In this document: positions 1 through 5,377 of the stretch, in pieces
How positions within the stretch are numbered: position 1 is the first letter of the stretch
Layout: each line of letters starts with the position of its first letter
Source of the DNA: Pseudomonadota bacterium
GTDB lineage: Bacteria > Pseudomonadota > Alphaproteobacteria > Micropepsales > Micropepsaceae
NCBI GenBank assembly: GCA_021817355.1
Contig: JAKAVI010000427.1
Coordinates: 1-6,571 of the forward strand
Length of the DNA: 6,571 nucleotides
Direction of reading: 5' to 3'
Translations under genes and position numbers: made by a program
The notes under the pieces: model-generated
What the model was told of the DNA's origin: nothing
Seen by the model: the letters and a program-made list of their open reading frames with translations, nothing else
Database searches by the model: none

Positions 1-64
1 GGGCGTCTGCCACCTGCTTCTGTATCCGCGCCACGCGCCCGATAGCCTTGCGGCGGTGCGCCGA
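1..64 (-). pseudogene. possible fragment of a FrmR/CsoR-like metal or formaldehyde sensor
   Basis: Read on the minus strand from 64 towards 1, the frame gives a stretch containing HRRKAIGRVARIQKQV. The R-K-x-I-x-R-V-x-R-I-x-x-Q-V spacing resembles helix 1 of the small all-helical repressors FrmR and CsoR (family knowledge). A stop codon lies directly upstream at 67-65 and no in-frame start is visible. An ATG at about 72-70 is in another frame, so this is either a frameshifted remnant or chance. The window edge cuts it off before the Cys/His ligands that would settle the matter. The match is only about 19 residues long and is weak. Confidence 0.2.
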
Positions 65-144
65 TCAGCATGATTAGACAATACATCGAACAGCAGCGGA
101 CGCCGGATTGAGCGCAAGAAAGCCATCACCCACACGGCTCGCTA

Positions 145-480
145 GCGCATCGCCCAGGACGCACCTACTCCGGCCTGAACGCCTAGGCTTGCGGGCTTTA
201 GCGGGTCCAGGGTGTCAGCAAGCACGTTGAACGTGCTGTAGCCTGCCTTGAGGCCCTCTGCCCACGTCGGGATCAGGCCCCAGCCCATCACGACCGGTCA
301 CTGCGCCCCGGTCTCACGAGCACGGATCGTCGCGAACACGTCTTGTGTAGGGGCGATGGTCCAGGAGGCCGGAAAGTTCGGCGGCGAAAGCCGCTTATCG
401 AACCGCAGTTCGATTTTGATCTCGGAATAGTCAGTGGGGAGTTTCGTGCGTCCAAGCAACTCAGGTACGACCTGGTTCGG
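145..480 (-). pseudogene. degraded SRAP (YedK/HMCES-type) gene
   Basis: One minus-strand frame carries a recognisable SOS-response-associated peptidase core. Seen in order: NFPASWTIAPTQDV (the family's 'YNIAPTQ' segment), a TGA stop at 300-298, then MGWGLIPTWAEG (family 'RWGLIPSWA') and GYSTFNVLADTLD (family 'STFNARAET'). A second stop (TAG) lies at 144-142. Intact SRAP proteins sense abasic sites in single-stranded DNA and form a covalent thiazolidine crosslink through the Cys after the initiator Met. Here the MCGR start is absent, the conserved Arg of NAR is replaced by Leu, and the downstream DGFYEW block is not found. The gene is therefore dead: truncated at both ends and interrupted. It converges with the broken methyltransferase to its right, and both are common cargo of prophages and integrated elements. 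The frame can be read back to 480 without a stop, so the right boundary is nominal. Confidence 0.6.
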
Positions 481-555
481 TCACCCGCTCAAGGAATTCC
501 TGATGAGCCCGGAAAATGGCCTGCTAGTCCGCTATGCAAGGGAGGACGCGCTCCC

Positions 556-889
556 GACGCAATGGCACGTGCGGAATCCGCATTCTGTGAACTCGGCCCA
601 GCCTAGCCCTTTCTGCTCGTGTACTACGGGACAGAGGATTGCGGAGACGGGCAGAGGCGAGATCGACCTTTGAGGATAATCACGACGGCGCACAGGTTCG
701 CTCTTGTTTCTCCAGCTGACGGAGGACATGCGCATGTTGCAGATTCTCGAGCTTAAGCGAACAAGGAAATTTTCTGAGTCGTTCGAAGTGCCGGTCGGCA
801 CGCGGCGAGATCAGATTCGTCTGTTGGGAAATGGCGTTTGTCCGCCGCTCATGAAATCCGCCGTGGACGCCCTAATTTCATCAGTGTGA
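556..889 (+). pseudogene. C-terminal remnant of a DNA (cytosine-C5) methyltransferase
   Basis: Two adjacent plus-strand frames together spell the end of a C5 cytosine methyltransferase. The first frame gives a short lead ending ELGPA, a TAG at 604-606, then PFLLVYYGTED and DRPLRIITTAHRFALVSP, matching the family's 'PFLV.YYG..' and 'PL.TITT.DRFALV' segments at the end of the target-recognition domain. Near 722-735 the match passes to the next frame: MRMLQILELKR, then RRDQIRLLGNGVCPPLM, which is motif X (the 'GN.VCPP' signature), ending at TGA 887-889. The TAG may be a former GAG (GPAEPFLL). The catalytic PCQ and ENV motifs are absent, so only about 110 of the roughly 350-450 residues remain and no activity is expected. 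The nonsense codon plus frameshift show drift after loss of selection. The last open stretch (from 704) encodes about 61 residues but has no convincing ribosome site. Such enzymes modify DNA in restriction-modification systems or phages. Confidence 0.75.
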
Positions 890-1008
890 ATTGCTCGCAC
901 AACGCTCTCGATTAGCTTTGCGGGCGTCATTATTGTTCAAACCCAGTGTCCGATTGGCGCGTTTTTGAGCGCGCTGTTCCAGCCGGGCGGACTTGTCGAA
1001 GCTGGTCG

Positions 1009-2271
1009 CTAACCAAAGCGCACGATCTCAGCCATGAGGTCGGTGAGCGCAAACGCCTGGGTTTCGGTATCGAGCGGAAAGCGCATCGTGCCGGGATAGA
1101 CGACGTGACGGGCGACGGCATCGACGTCGGCGCAGGCCTGCCGGAAGCCCTTGCTGACCGTGGGCGAGAGCGTGCGCTTGATTTCGATGGCGTGGCGGCC
1201 CTTCGGTGTCTCGAACACAAGGTCGATCTCCGCACCGCCCGACGAGCGGTAGAACCAAGCCGTCCATTCCGCTGGCGCGGACGCGATCATCTGCTCGATG
1301 ACAAAGCCCTCCCAGCTTTCGCCGACGACCGGATGGCCGAGCAGTTGCTCGCGCGTACCCAGATCGAGCAGCGCATGGGCGATCCCACTGTCGCGCAGAT
1401 AGACCTTTGGTGCCTTGACCAGACGTTTGCCGACATTGCCGCTCCATGGTCTCAGCGTGCGCACCAGGAGCAGATCAACCAGCAGATCGAGATAGCGCGC
1501 AATGCTCTGCCCGCTGACCGCAAGGCCAGAGGCCAGCCGCGCCGCGTTCCATAATCCACCTTGGGAGTGCGCCAGCATGGTCCATAACCGCCTCAACGTC
1601 TCGGCGGGGACGCGTGGCCCCAGCGCCGGGATGTCCCGTTCCAGATAGGTGCGGACGAAATCCTTCCGCCAGCTCAAGCTGTCGGCATCAGTCGAGGCCA
1701 AGAGGCTATCGGGGAAGCCCCCGCGCAGCCATAGCGTATCTAGGTTGGGGCCGGTGGGCGGCAACTCGGTAGCAAGAATGCCGGTCATCTCCACGTAGGC
1801 AATACGTCCGGCCAGGCTCTCGGCGGACTGACGCAACAAGTCCAGCGACGCTGACCCCAGAAGTAGGAAATGCCCATGCCGGTTACCGGCGCGGCGGCGC
1901 CCGTCAATGAGACCGCGCAAGACCTCGAACAGGCCGGGAGCACGCTGCACCTCATCCAGCACGACCAGCCGGTCGGCATAGCTGCGTAGGAACAGCGCCG
2001 GGTCCGCTAGCCGGGCGCGGTCCTCTGGCTGTTCGAGGTCGAGATAGAGCGGCGGTGGTGTGCGGTCCGCCATCAGCGAGCGCGCAAGCGTGGTCTTGCC
2101 CACTTGCCGGGGGCCGAGCACAATCACCGCCGGGAGCTGGCCCAGGCGGGCGGCAACGGTTTGAGCGACGTGACGCGGAATTATCCATGCAATACTTCTA
2201 TAATACGGAAGATTTGCAAGGATAAAGACCAAGGGCGGATCAATCAGGCTTGGCCGCCGGCCAGCCAACAA
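1009..2271 (-). CDS. AAA_14/DUF4143 family ATPase
   Basis: About 420 residues, with two domains. The N-terminal P-loop ATPase shows Walker A GPRQVGKT at residues 53-60, Walker B LVVLDEVQ at 102-109, and a sensor-like LLLGSAS at 136-142. The C-terminal DUF4143 region begins around WRKDFVRTYLERDIP (201-215). It contains AEIDLV (347-352) and IEIK (362-365), spaced like a PD-(D/E)XK nuclease core, though nuclease activity is unproven for the family. No signal peptide or membrane segment is seen, so the protein is presumably cytoplasmic. Members are widespread, frequently horizontally acquired and mostly of unknown role. The start is unclear. The furthest in-frame start is TTG at 2271, but family members usually begin just before the IPRH segment (residue 31). 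There the only ATG (2188-2186), preceded by AGAAG, is out of frame by one base. Either a non-ATG start is used or a single-base change has damaged the 5' end. Neighbours are pseudogenes on one side and a gene-free stretch before tRNA-Val on the other. Confidence 0.85.
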   Translation of the reverse strand: MLAGRRPSLIDPPLVFILANLPYYRSIAWIIPRHVAQTVAARLGQLPAVIVLGPRQVGKTTLARSLMADRTPPPLYLDLEQPEDRARLADPALFLRSYADRLVVLDEVQRAPGLFEVLRGLIDGRRRAGNRHGHFLLLGSASLDLLRQSAESLAGRIAYVEMTGILATELPPTGPNLDTLWLRGGFPDSLLASTDADSLSWRKDFVRTYLERDIPALGPRVPAETLRRLWTMLAHSQGGLWNAARLASGLAVSGQSIARYLDLLVDLLLVRTLRPWSGNVGKRLVKAPKVYLRDSGIAHALLDLGTREQLLGHPVVGESWEGFVIEQMIASAPAEWTAWFYRSSGGAEIDLVFETPKGRHAIEIKRTLSPTVSKGFRQACADVDAVARHVVYPGTMRFPLDTETQAFALTDLMAEIVRFG

Positions 2272-2501
2272 ACAGCGTCAAAATAGCGGCGCCAGGTCTG
2301 AATGCCCTATAGATCCGGTTCCAAGCGCTTGATCCCGTCTGGGATTTAGCAGACCGGTTTGGTCTTTACCGAACAAGTCCGGCAATTAGCGGAAACCGAC
2401 AGACGGCTGCGAAATTGGTTCAAGTGATTCCAGTTCCAAAAAGCCTTAGCAGACATCTCATGATGGTGTACTGAAAGTTCTTTTTAAATCAATATGATAA
2501 A
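2272..2501. other. gene-free stretch between the ATPase and tRNA-Val
   Basis: No reading frame here resembles a protein family on either strand. Two small inverted repeats are visible: ATCCC-gtct-GGGAT at 2332-2345 and AGACC-ggttt-GGTCT at 2351-2365. Both are too short to call as terminators. The end next to the tRNA (about 2479-2501) is AT-rich. No copy of the tRNA 3' end was found by eye in this stretch, so no attachment-site duplicate can be claimed. Confidence 0.6.
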
Positions 2502-2576
2502 TGGTGGGCGGTACTGGGATTGAACCAGTGACCCCTACGATGTCAACGTAGTGCTCTCCCGCTGAGCTAACCGCCC
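2502..2576 (-). tRNA. tRNA-Val(GAC)
   Basis: A complete cloverleaf folds on the minus strand. The acceptor stem is GGGCGGT/ACCGCCC. The D arm is GCTC/GAGC. The anticodon stem CTACG/CGTAG encloses the loop TTGACAT with anticodon GAC, which reads valine GUC/GUU codons. The T arm is ACTGG-TTCAATC-CCAGT. Discriminator A is followed by an encoded CCA, giving 75 nt in all. The gene lies downstream of cpdR on the same strand but has its own promoter-like sequence. Its 3' end faces the accessory region, the usual side for integrase-driven insertion. Confidence 0.97.
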
Positions 2577-2601
2577 TGCCCTTTACCCGTGCGGGGTGGT
2601 C

Positions 2602-2631
2602 TCTATAGCGCCCGCCCAGCGGCGCTGGCAA
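2602..2631 (-). promoter_or_regulatory. probable sigma-70 promoter of tRNA-Val
   Basis: On the minus strand TTGCCA (2631-2626) and TATAGA (2607-2602) are separated by 18 bases. Both are close to the -35 TTGACA and -10 TATAAT consensus. The start would fall near 2595, leaving a short leader of about 20 nt before the mature tRNA 5' end at 2576. An inverted repeat (GGCAAG-gcgcg-CTTGCC, 2644-2628) just after the cpdR stop overlaps the -35 element. It has no T-run, so it is not called as a terminator. Confidence 0.6.
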
Positions 2632-2652
2632 GCGCGCCTTGCCCGTGCGCCA

Positions 2653-3012
2653 TCAGGCTGCGACCATACGGTCGACCTCCGCCACGATCTCGCGCAAATG
2701 GAAGGGCTTGGACAGCACTTTGGCCTGTTTGGGCGCGTTCGAGGACGGATGCAGGGCCACAGCGGCAAAGCCGGTGATGAACATGATCTTGAGAGTTGCG
2801 TCGAGTTCCGCAGCCCGCTTGGCGAGTTCGATCCCGTCCATGCCCGGCATGACGATATCGGTCAGCAGCAGATCGATCCGAAAGCTCTTGAGGTACTCAT
2901 AGGCGCTCAGGCCGTCGCCATAGTGCGCCACCTTGTGGCCGGCACGCTCCAGGGCCTGGGCCAGAAAGCGCCGCAGCGATTCATCATCTTCCGCCAGAAG
3001 AATATGTGCCAT
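2653..3012 (-). CDS. cpdR: CpdR-type single-domain response regulator
   Basis: The 119-residue protein is a receiver domain and nothing more, the usual size for CpdR. The acidic pocket is E8-D9-D10, the phospho-acceptor is D52 in LLLTDIVMPGMDG, the switch Thr is T80 in FITGF, and the conserved Lys is K102 in SKPF. In Caulobacter and rhizobia, unphosphorylated CpdR recruits the ClpXP protease and primes it to destroy cell-cycle proteins. The ChpT phosphotransfer branch of the CckA relay phosphorylates it and switches it off (established for homologues). The start ATG at 3012 follows a good ribosome site (AGGGGTGAGG), and a TATAAT lies 23 bases upstream of the ATG. The gene diverges from the amidohydrolase gene and is followed on the same strand by tRNA-Val. 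Other short receiver proteins are possible, but the N-terminal HILLAEDDESLRRFLAQAL is typical of CpdR. Confidence 0.9.
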   Translation of the reverse strand: MAHILLAEDDESLRRFLAQALERAGHKVAHYGDGLSAYEYLKSFRIDLLLTDIVMPGMDGIELAKRAAELDATLKIMFITGFAAVALHPSSNAPKQAKVLSKPFHLREIVAEVDRMVAA

Positions 3013-3034
3013 GCCTCACCCCTGCTCTATTTTG

Positions 3035-3040
3035 ATTATA
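3035..3040 (-). promoter_or_regulatory. -10 element of the cpdR promoter
   Basis: A perfect TATAAT lies on the minus strand, with its last base 22 bases before the cpdR start codon. No good -35 hexamer is found at 16-18 bases upstream. A TTTAAC sequence (minus strand, about 3055-3050) sits between them and resembles half of a CtrA site (TTAA-N7-TTAA), but the partner half is absent. Activator-dependent transcription is possible and not shown. Confidence 0.5.
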
Positions 3041-3095
3041 GCGCAAAATTGTTAAAGGGCGACTTTCTGGACGGCCTGGACGCAAAGACGCTTGA

Positions 3096-4064
3096 TTGGG
3101 ACAGTCGAGGAATGATCCAGTAGACCCAGACGTGGAGGACAGCACCATTCTGGGAAGCAAGGACACGGTCGGGAGCGAAGACACCCTTGCGGATCTGTAC
3201 GCGCGCCCCTTCTGTCTGGCCAGACCGATGCGCCAGACCGTTCCGTTTGTCTTCGCCTTGCCCCATTCGGGCCGCTGCTACCCCGCTGAATTCGTGCGGG
3301 CAAGCCGGCTGACGCCACGCACCTTACGCCGCTCCGAAGATGCCTTCGTCGACACTCTGGTGGTGGAAACCGCATTGACGCTCGGGGCACCGGTGATTGC
3401 CGCCCGCTTTCCGCGCGCCTATGTCGATGTCAATCGGGCCCCGGGCGAGCTTGATCCCGCAATGTTTGCGGGCCCCCTGCCACTTCGCGTCGACACCCCG
3501 GGTCCCAGAGTGCAGGCCGGCCTCGGCGTCATCCCCAAGGTGGTACGCGATGGCGCCGATATCTACCGCAGCAAGCTTGCTGCGAGCGATGCCGGCGAGC
3601 GGCTACAGCGGCTATACCAGCCCTATCATCAGACACTGCAAGCGCTTCTGGCGGAGACCCGAGCCAGCTTTGGCGTCGCCGTCGTGCTTGACTGCCACTC
3701 GATGCCCTCGCCGGCGGCGGCCAGCGATATTGTTCTGGGCGACCGCTACGGTGCTGCGGCCGCAAGGATGCTGCTGCTCAGGGCTGAAGATGCCCTGGAG
3801 GCGGCAGGCTTCAGCGTCGCCCGCAATGTTCCTTACGCCGGTGGCTTTACAACTCAGCTTTACGGCCACCCCGAAGAGGGGCTGCACACCCTTCAGATCG
3901 AGATCAATCGCGGCCTCTATCTGGACGAATGCGCGGTGCGGCCTGGCCCGCACTTTGGCGCGGTCCGGGAACGGCTGTCCCGCGCCCTTGCGGAGTTTCT
4001 GGCGCGCCCCTGGGCGACGCTGCTGCAGCAGGTGGCGCAGCGTTCGAATTTCGCCGCCGAATAG
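3096..4064 (+). CDS. N-formylglutamate amidohydrolase family protein
   Basis: The family (PF05013) contains metal-dependent hydrolases that cleave N-formyl-L-glutamate to formate and glutamate, the last step of one histidine breakdown route. Counted from TTG 3096 the protein has 322 residues. Visible family blocks are PHSGR (56-60), SEDAFVD (80-86), PRAYVDVNR (106-114), GVIPKV (144-149), LDCHSMP (198-204, a likely metal or catalytic His), PYAGG and QIEINRGLYLDE (about 240-280). No hut genes are nearby, so a role in histidine catabolism is uncertain; this may be a paralogue with another N-acyl substrate. The start is unclear: TTG 3096 lacks a good ribosome site, and GTG 3132 and ATG 3228 are in-frame alternatives. 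The family usually begins shortly before the ARPMRQTVPFVF segment (residues 42-53), so the first 30 or so residues are doubtful. The gene diverges from cpdR across 83 bases. Confidence 0.88.
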   Translation: MGQSRNDPVDPDVEDSTILGSKDTVGSEDTLADLYARPFCLARPMRQTVPFVFALPHSGRCYPAEFVRASRLTPRTLRRSEDAFVDTLVVETALTLGAPVIAARFPRAYVDVNRAPGELDPAMFAGPLPLRVDTPGPRVQAGLGVIPKVVRDGADIYRSKLAASDAGERLQRLYQPYHQTLQALLAETRASFGVAVVLDCHSMPSPAAASDIVLGDRYGAAAARMLLLRAEDALEAAGFSVARNVPYAGGFTTQLYGHPEEGLHTLQIEINRGLYLDECAVRPGPHFGAVRERLSRALAEFLARPWATLLQQVAQRSNFAAE

Positions 4065-4110
4065 CCAGGACAAGTGGCCGGCCAGACCTCCAGCTTAACC
4101 TGTCTGCACC

Positions 4111-4140
4111 AAAAAAATGGCCGCTCCCAAAGGAGCGGCC
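4111..4140 (-). terminator. intrinsic terminator of the minus-strand small RNA
   Basis: On the minus strand a perfect 9-bp GC-rich stem (GGCCGCTCC / GGAGCGGCC, 4140-4132 and 4127-4119) with a TTTG loop is followed by A and seven T residues (4118-4111). The plus-strand reading has no T-run after the stem, so it does not work for the upstream amidohydrolase gene. No minus-strand protein gene ends here, which is the main reason to infer a noncoding transcript. Confidence 0.9.
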
Positions 4141-4264
4141 AAGTTCAGGGAGGAAACGCCCAGGAAGGGCGGCGGCATTAGCGGAGCGCTAATGACGCGC
4201 TGCAACAATATGCCGATGGGATTGCTGCAATGCAAGAACAATCTCAGGACAGAATGCGCAGCAC
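4111..4264 (-). ncRNA. probable trans-acting small RNA, about 155 nt, under FNR/FixK-type control
   Basis: The minus strand between a predicted start near 4264 and the terminator folds into four consecutive hairpins. They are a 9-bp stem with one G-U pair (TGCAGCAAT / ATTGTTGCA, 4229-4221 and 4209-4201), a perfect 8-bp stem CATTAGCG-CTC-CGCTAATG (4194-4176), CGCCC-TTCCT-GGGCG (4171-4157), and the terminator. The segment between the last two (about 4156-4141) stays single-stranded and reads TTTCCTCCCTGAACTT. Its CCTCCC complements Shine-Dalgarno sequences, as in alphaproteobacterial RNAs of the suhB/alpha-r14 (EcpR1) type. That family assignment rests on resemblance from memory only. No reading frame in the transcript resembles a protein. 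A TAGTTT -10-like hexamer (4276-4271) and a perfect FNR box centred about 40 bases upstream of the start suggest an oxygen- or redox-dependent promoter. Targets are unknown. Confidence 0.7.
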
Positions 4265-4297
4265 TTAAAAAAACTACCGGAATTCTTCGAGAACTGT

Positions 4298-4311
4298 TTG
4301 ATCTGCATCAA
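4298..4311. promoter_or_regulatory. perfect FNR/FixK-type binding box
   Basis: TTGAT-CTGC-ATCAA matches the FNR/FixK/FnrN consensus TTGAT-N4-ATCAA at all ten specified bases. The centre (4304.5) lies about 40 bases upstream of the predicted small-RNA start on the minus strand, the class II activator position (-40 to -42). For the plus-strand operon the corresponding start would fall near 4346, where no convincing -10 is seen, so the small RNA is the more likely client. Such regulators respond to low oxygen or to the FixL-FixJ cascade. Whether this genome encodes one cannot be seen here. Confidence 0.75.
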
Positions 4312-4323
4312 GGTAGGGCAGAT

Positions 4324-4340
4324 TGCACAGAATTTGTGCA
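4324..4340. promoter_or_regulatory. 17-base inverted repeat, operator-like
   Basis: TGCACA-GAATT-TGTGCA is a perfect 6-bp palindrome with a 5-base spacer. It lies 12 bases beyond the FNR box and about 120 bases before the plcP start. Its half-sites do not match FNR, PhoB or CtrA consensus sequences. It could be a site for an unidentified dimeric regulator of the plcP operon, of the small RNA, or of both. Confidence 0.35.
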
Positions 4341-4450
4341 CTGCAGCAAATCTTCCCCCAACGTCACGAAACCATGATCCCACCGCCACACCAGGGTCGC
4401 CTTCGGGGCGCACCTCTTGGCTTGCGTCATTGGCGATGATTCGAGGGGAG

Positions 4451-4455
4451 AGGAG
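4451..4455 (+). promoter_or_regulatory. ribosome binding site that fixes the plcP start
   Basis: AGGAG lies six bases before ATG 4462 and is preceded by GGGGAG (4445-4450), a doubled purine-rich site. This favours ATG 4462 over the upstream in-frame TTG 4417, which has no such site. The ATG at 4457 is in another frame. GGGAG here is complementary to the CUCCC in the small RNA encoded on the opposite strand further upstream. Confidence 0.8.
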
Positions 4456-4461
4456 AATGAT

Positions 4462-5367
4462 ATGGGCGCAGCCGCCTGGTCCGACCAGGGCCTGAAACGA
4501 GCCTTTCAGCCTACCTGCCTCGCTGACGTGCTGTTGGCCGAGCGGCCGCTTTCGCCAGCCTCCCGCCCCCTGGGGCAGCGCCATCACCGTACCATCTTCA
4601 TCTCGGATCTCCATTTGGGCACGCGCGGCTGCAAGGCTGAGCTGCTGGGCGATTTTCTGGCGCGCAACTCCTGCGAGCAGCTCTATTTGGTCGGCGACAT
4701 CGTCGATGGCTGGCGATTGCGCCAGCGCTGGTACTGGCCGCAGGCTCACAACCTGGTCTTGCAGCAGATCCTGCATAAGGTCGACGAGGGCACCAAGGTG
4801 ATCTTCGTCCCAGGCAATCATGACGAAGTGTTCCGGCCGTTCTGCGGCCGCACCATGGCCGGCATCGAGGTGGTGCACGACGCCGTTCATCTCACCGCCG
4901 ACGGCCGCAAGCTCCTCGTCCTGCACGGCGACAAATATGACGGCATCATCACCTATGCCCGCTGGCTCGCCCTGCTCGGTGACTGGGCCTACACCGTGGC
5001 CCTCAAGGCCAATGAAGGGCTTGATTTTGTGCGCCGTTCTCTCGGCCTTTCCTATTGGTCCTTGTCCGCCTATCTGAAGCTGAAGGTGAAGAATGCGGTC
5101 GAATTCATCTGCCGCTTTGAAGAAGCCGTGGCCCGCGACGTCCAGCTCAAGGGCCTTGATGGGGTCGTGTGCGGTCATATTCATCACCCGGCGATCAAGG
5201 ACATCAATGGCATCTGCTACCACAATGACGGCGACTGGGTTGAAAGCTGCACCGCCCTTGTCGAAGATGCCCGCGGGAATATGGAGATTCTCTGCTGGGC
5301 CGCTCAACGTCGCGAAACTCGATCCTATGCCGGCCTCAGCCCGGCAAAGGCCATACAACCAGCCTAG
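4462..5367 (+). CDS. plcP: PlcP-type phospholipase C (calcineurin-like phosphoesterase)
   Basis: The 301-residue protein is a binuclear metallophosphoesterase. Visible metal-ligand blocks are SDLHLG (48-53, D49 and H51), VGDIVD (77-82, D79), GNHD (118-121, N119 and H120), LHGD (154-157, H155) and GHIHHP (238-243, H239 and H241). Sequence searches commonly label the family (COG2908) UDP-2,3-diacylglucosamine pyrophosphatase, the lipid A enzyme LpxH. The rhizobial branch includes PlcP of Sinorhizobium meliloti, which cleaves phosphatidylcholine and other phospholipids to diacylglycerol during phosphate starvation. The glycosyltransferase 10 bases downstream makes the PlcP reading much more likely than LpxH. 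No signal peptide or membrane segment is seen; it probably acts at the inner face of the membrane. Residues 1-40 before the first motif are poorly conserved-looking. No clear PhoB box was found upstream. LpxH-like activity remains possible. Confidence 0.85.
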   Translation: MGAAAWSDQGLKRAFQPTCLADVLLAERPLSPASRPLGQRHHRTIFISDLHLGTRGCKAELLGDFLARNSCEQLYLVGDIVDGWRLRQRWYWPQAHNLVLQQILHKVDEGTKVIFVPGNHDEVFRPFCGRTMAGIEVVHDAVHLTADGRKLLVLHGDKYDGIITYARWLALLGDWAYTVALKANEGLDFVRRSLGLSYWSLSAYLKLKVKNAVEFICRFEEAVARDVQLKGLDGVVCGHIHHPAIKDINGICYHNDGDWVESCTALVEDARGNMEILCWAAQRRETRSYAGLSPAKAIQPA

Positions 5368-5377
5368 GGACCTCTGC

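Noticed and set aside
946..1554. Plus-strand open frame of 202 codons opposite the ATPase
   Set aside because: It is antisense to the conserved DUF4143 domain, has no ribosome site, and has no recognisable motif.
2502..2530. Direct repeat of the tRNA-Val 3' end as an att site
   Set aside because: Scanning 1-2500 by eye found only short GGGCGG matches and nothing long enough for an attachment core.
3041..3060. CtrA binding site in front of cpdR
   Set aside because: Only one TTAA-type half is present; the second half at the required 7-base spacing is missing on both sides.
2596..3123. Plus-strand open frame opposite cpdR
   Set aside because: It covers the complement of an intact receiver domain and shows no family pattern.
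4119..4140. The hairpin as terminator of the amidohydrolase gene
   Set aside because: The T-run exists only on the minus strand; on the plus strand the stem is followed by AAGTTC.
4361..4440. PhoB (Pho box) site upstream of plcP
   Set aside because: GTCAC near 4363 and GTCAT near 4426 are isolated half-sites. The direct partner 11 bases away matches the CTGTCAT repeat too poorly to call.
5093..5377. Upstream extension of the agt reading frame
   Set aside because: This part lies inside plcP in another frame and reads as arginine/serine-rich nonsense. ATG 5378 has a proper ribosome site and the family motif begins about 24 residues later.
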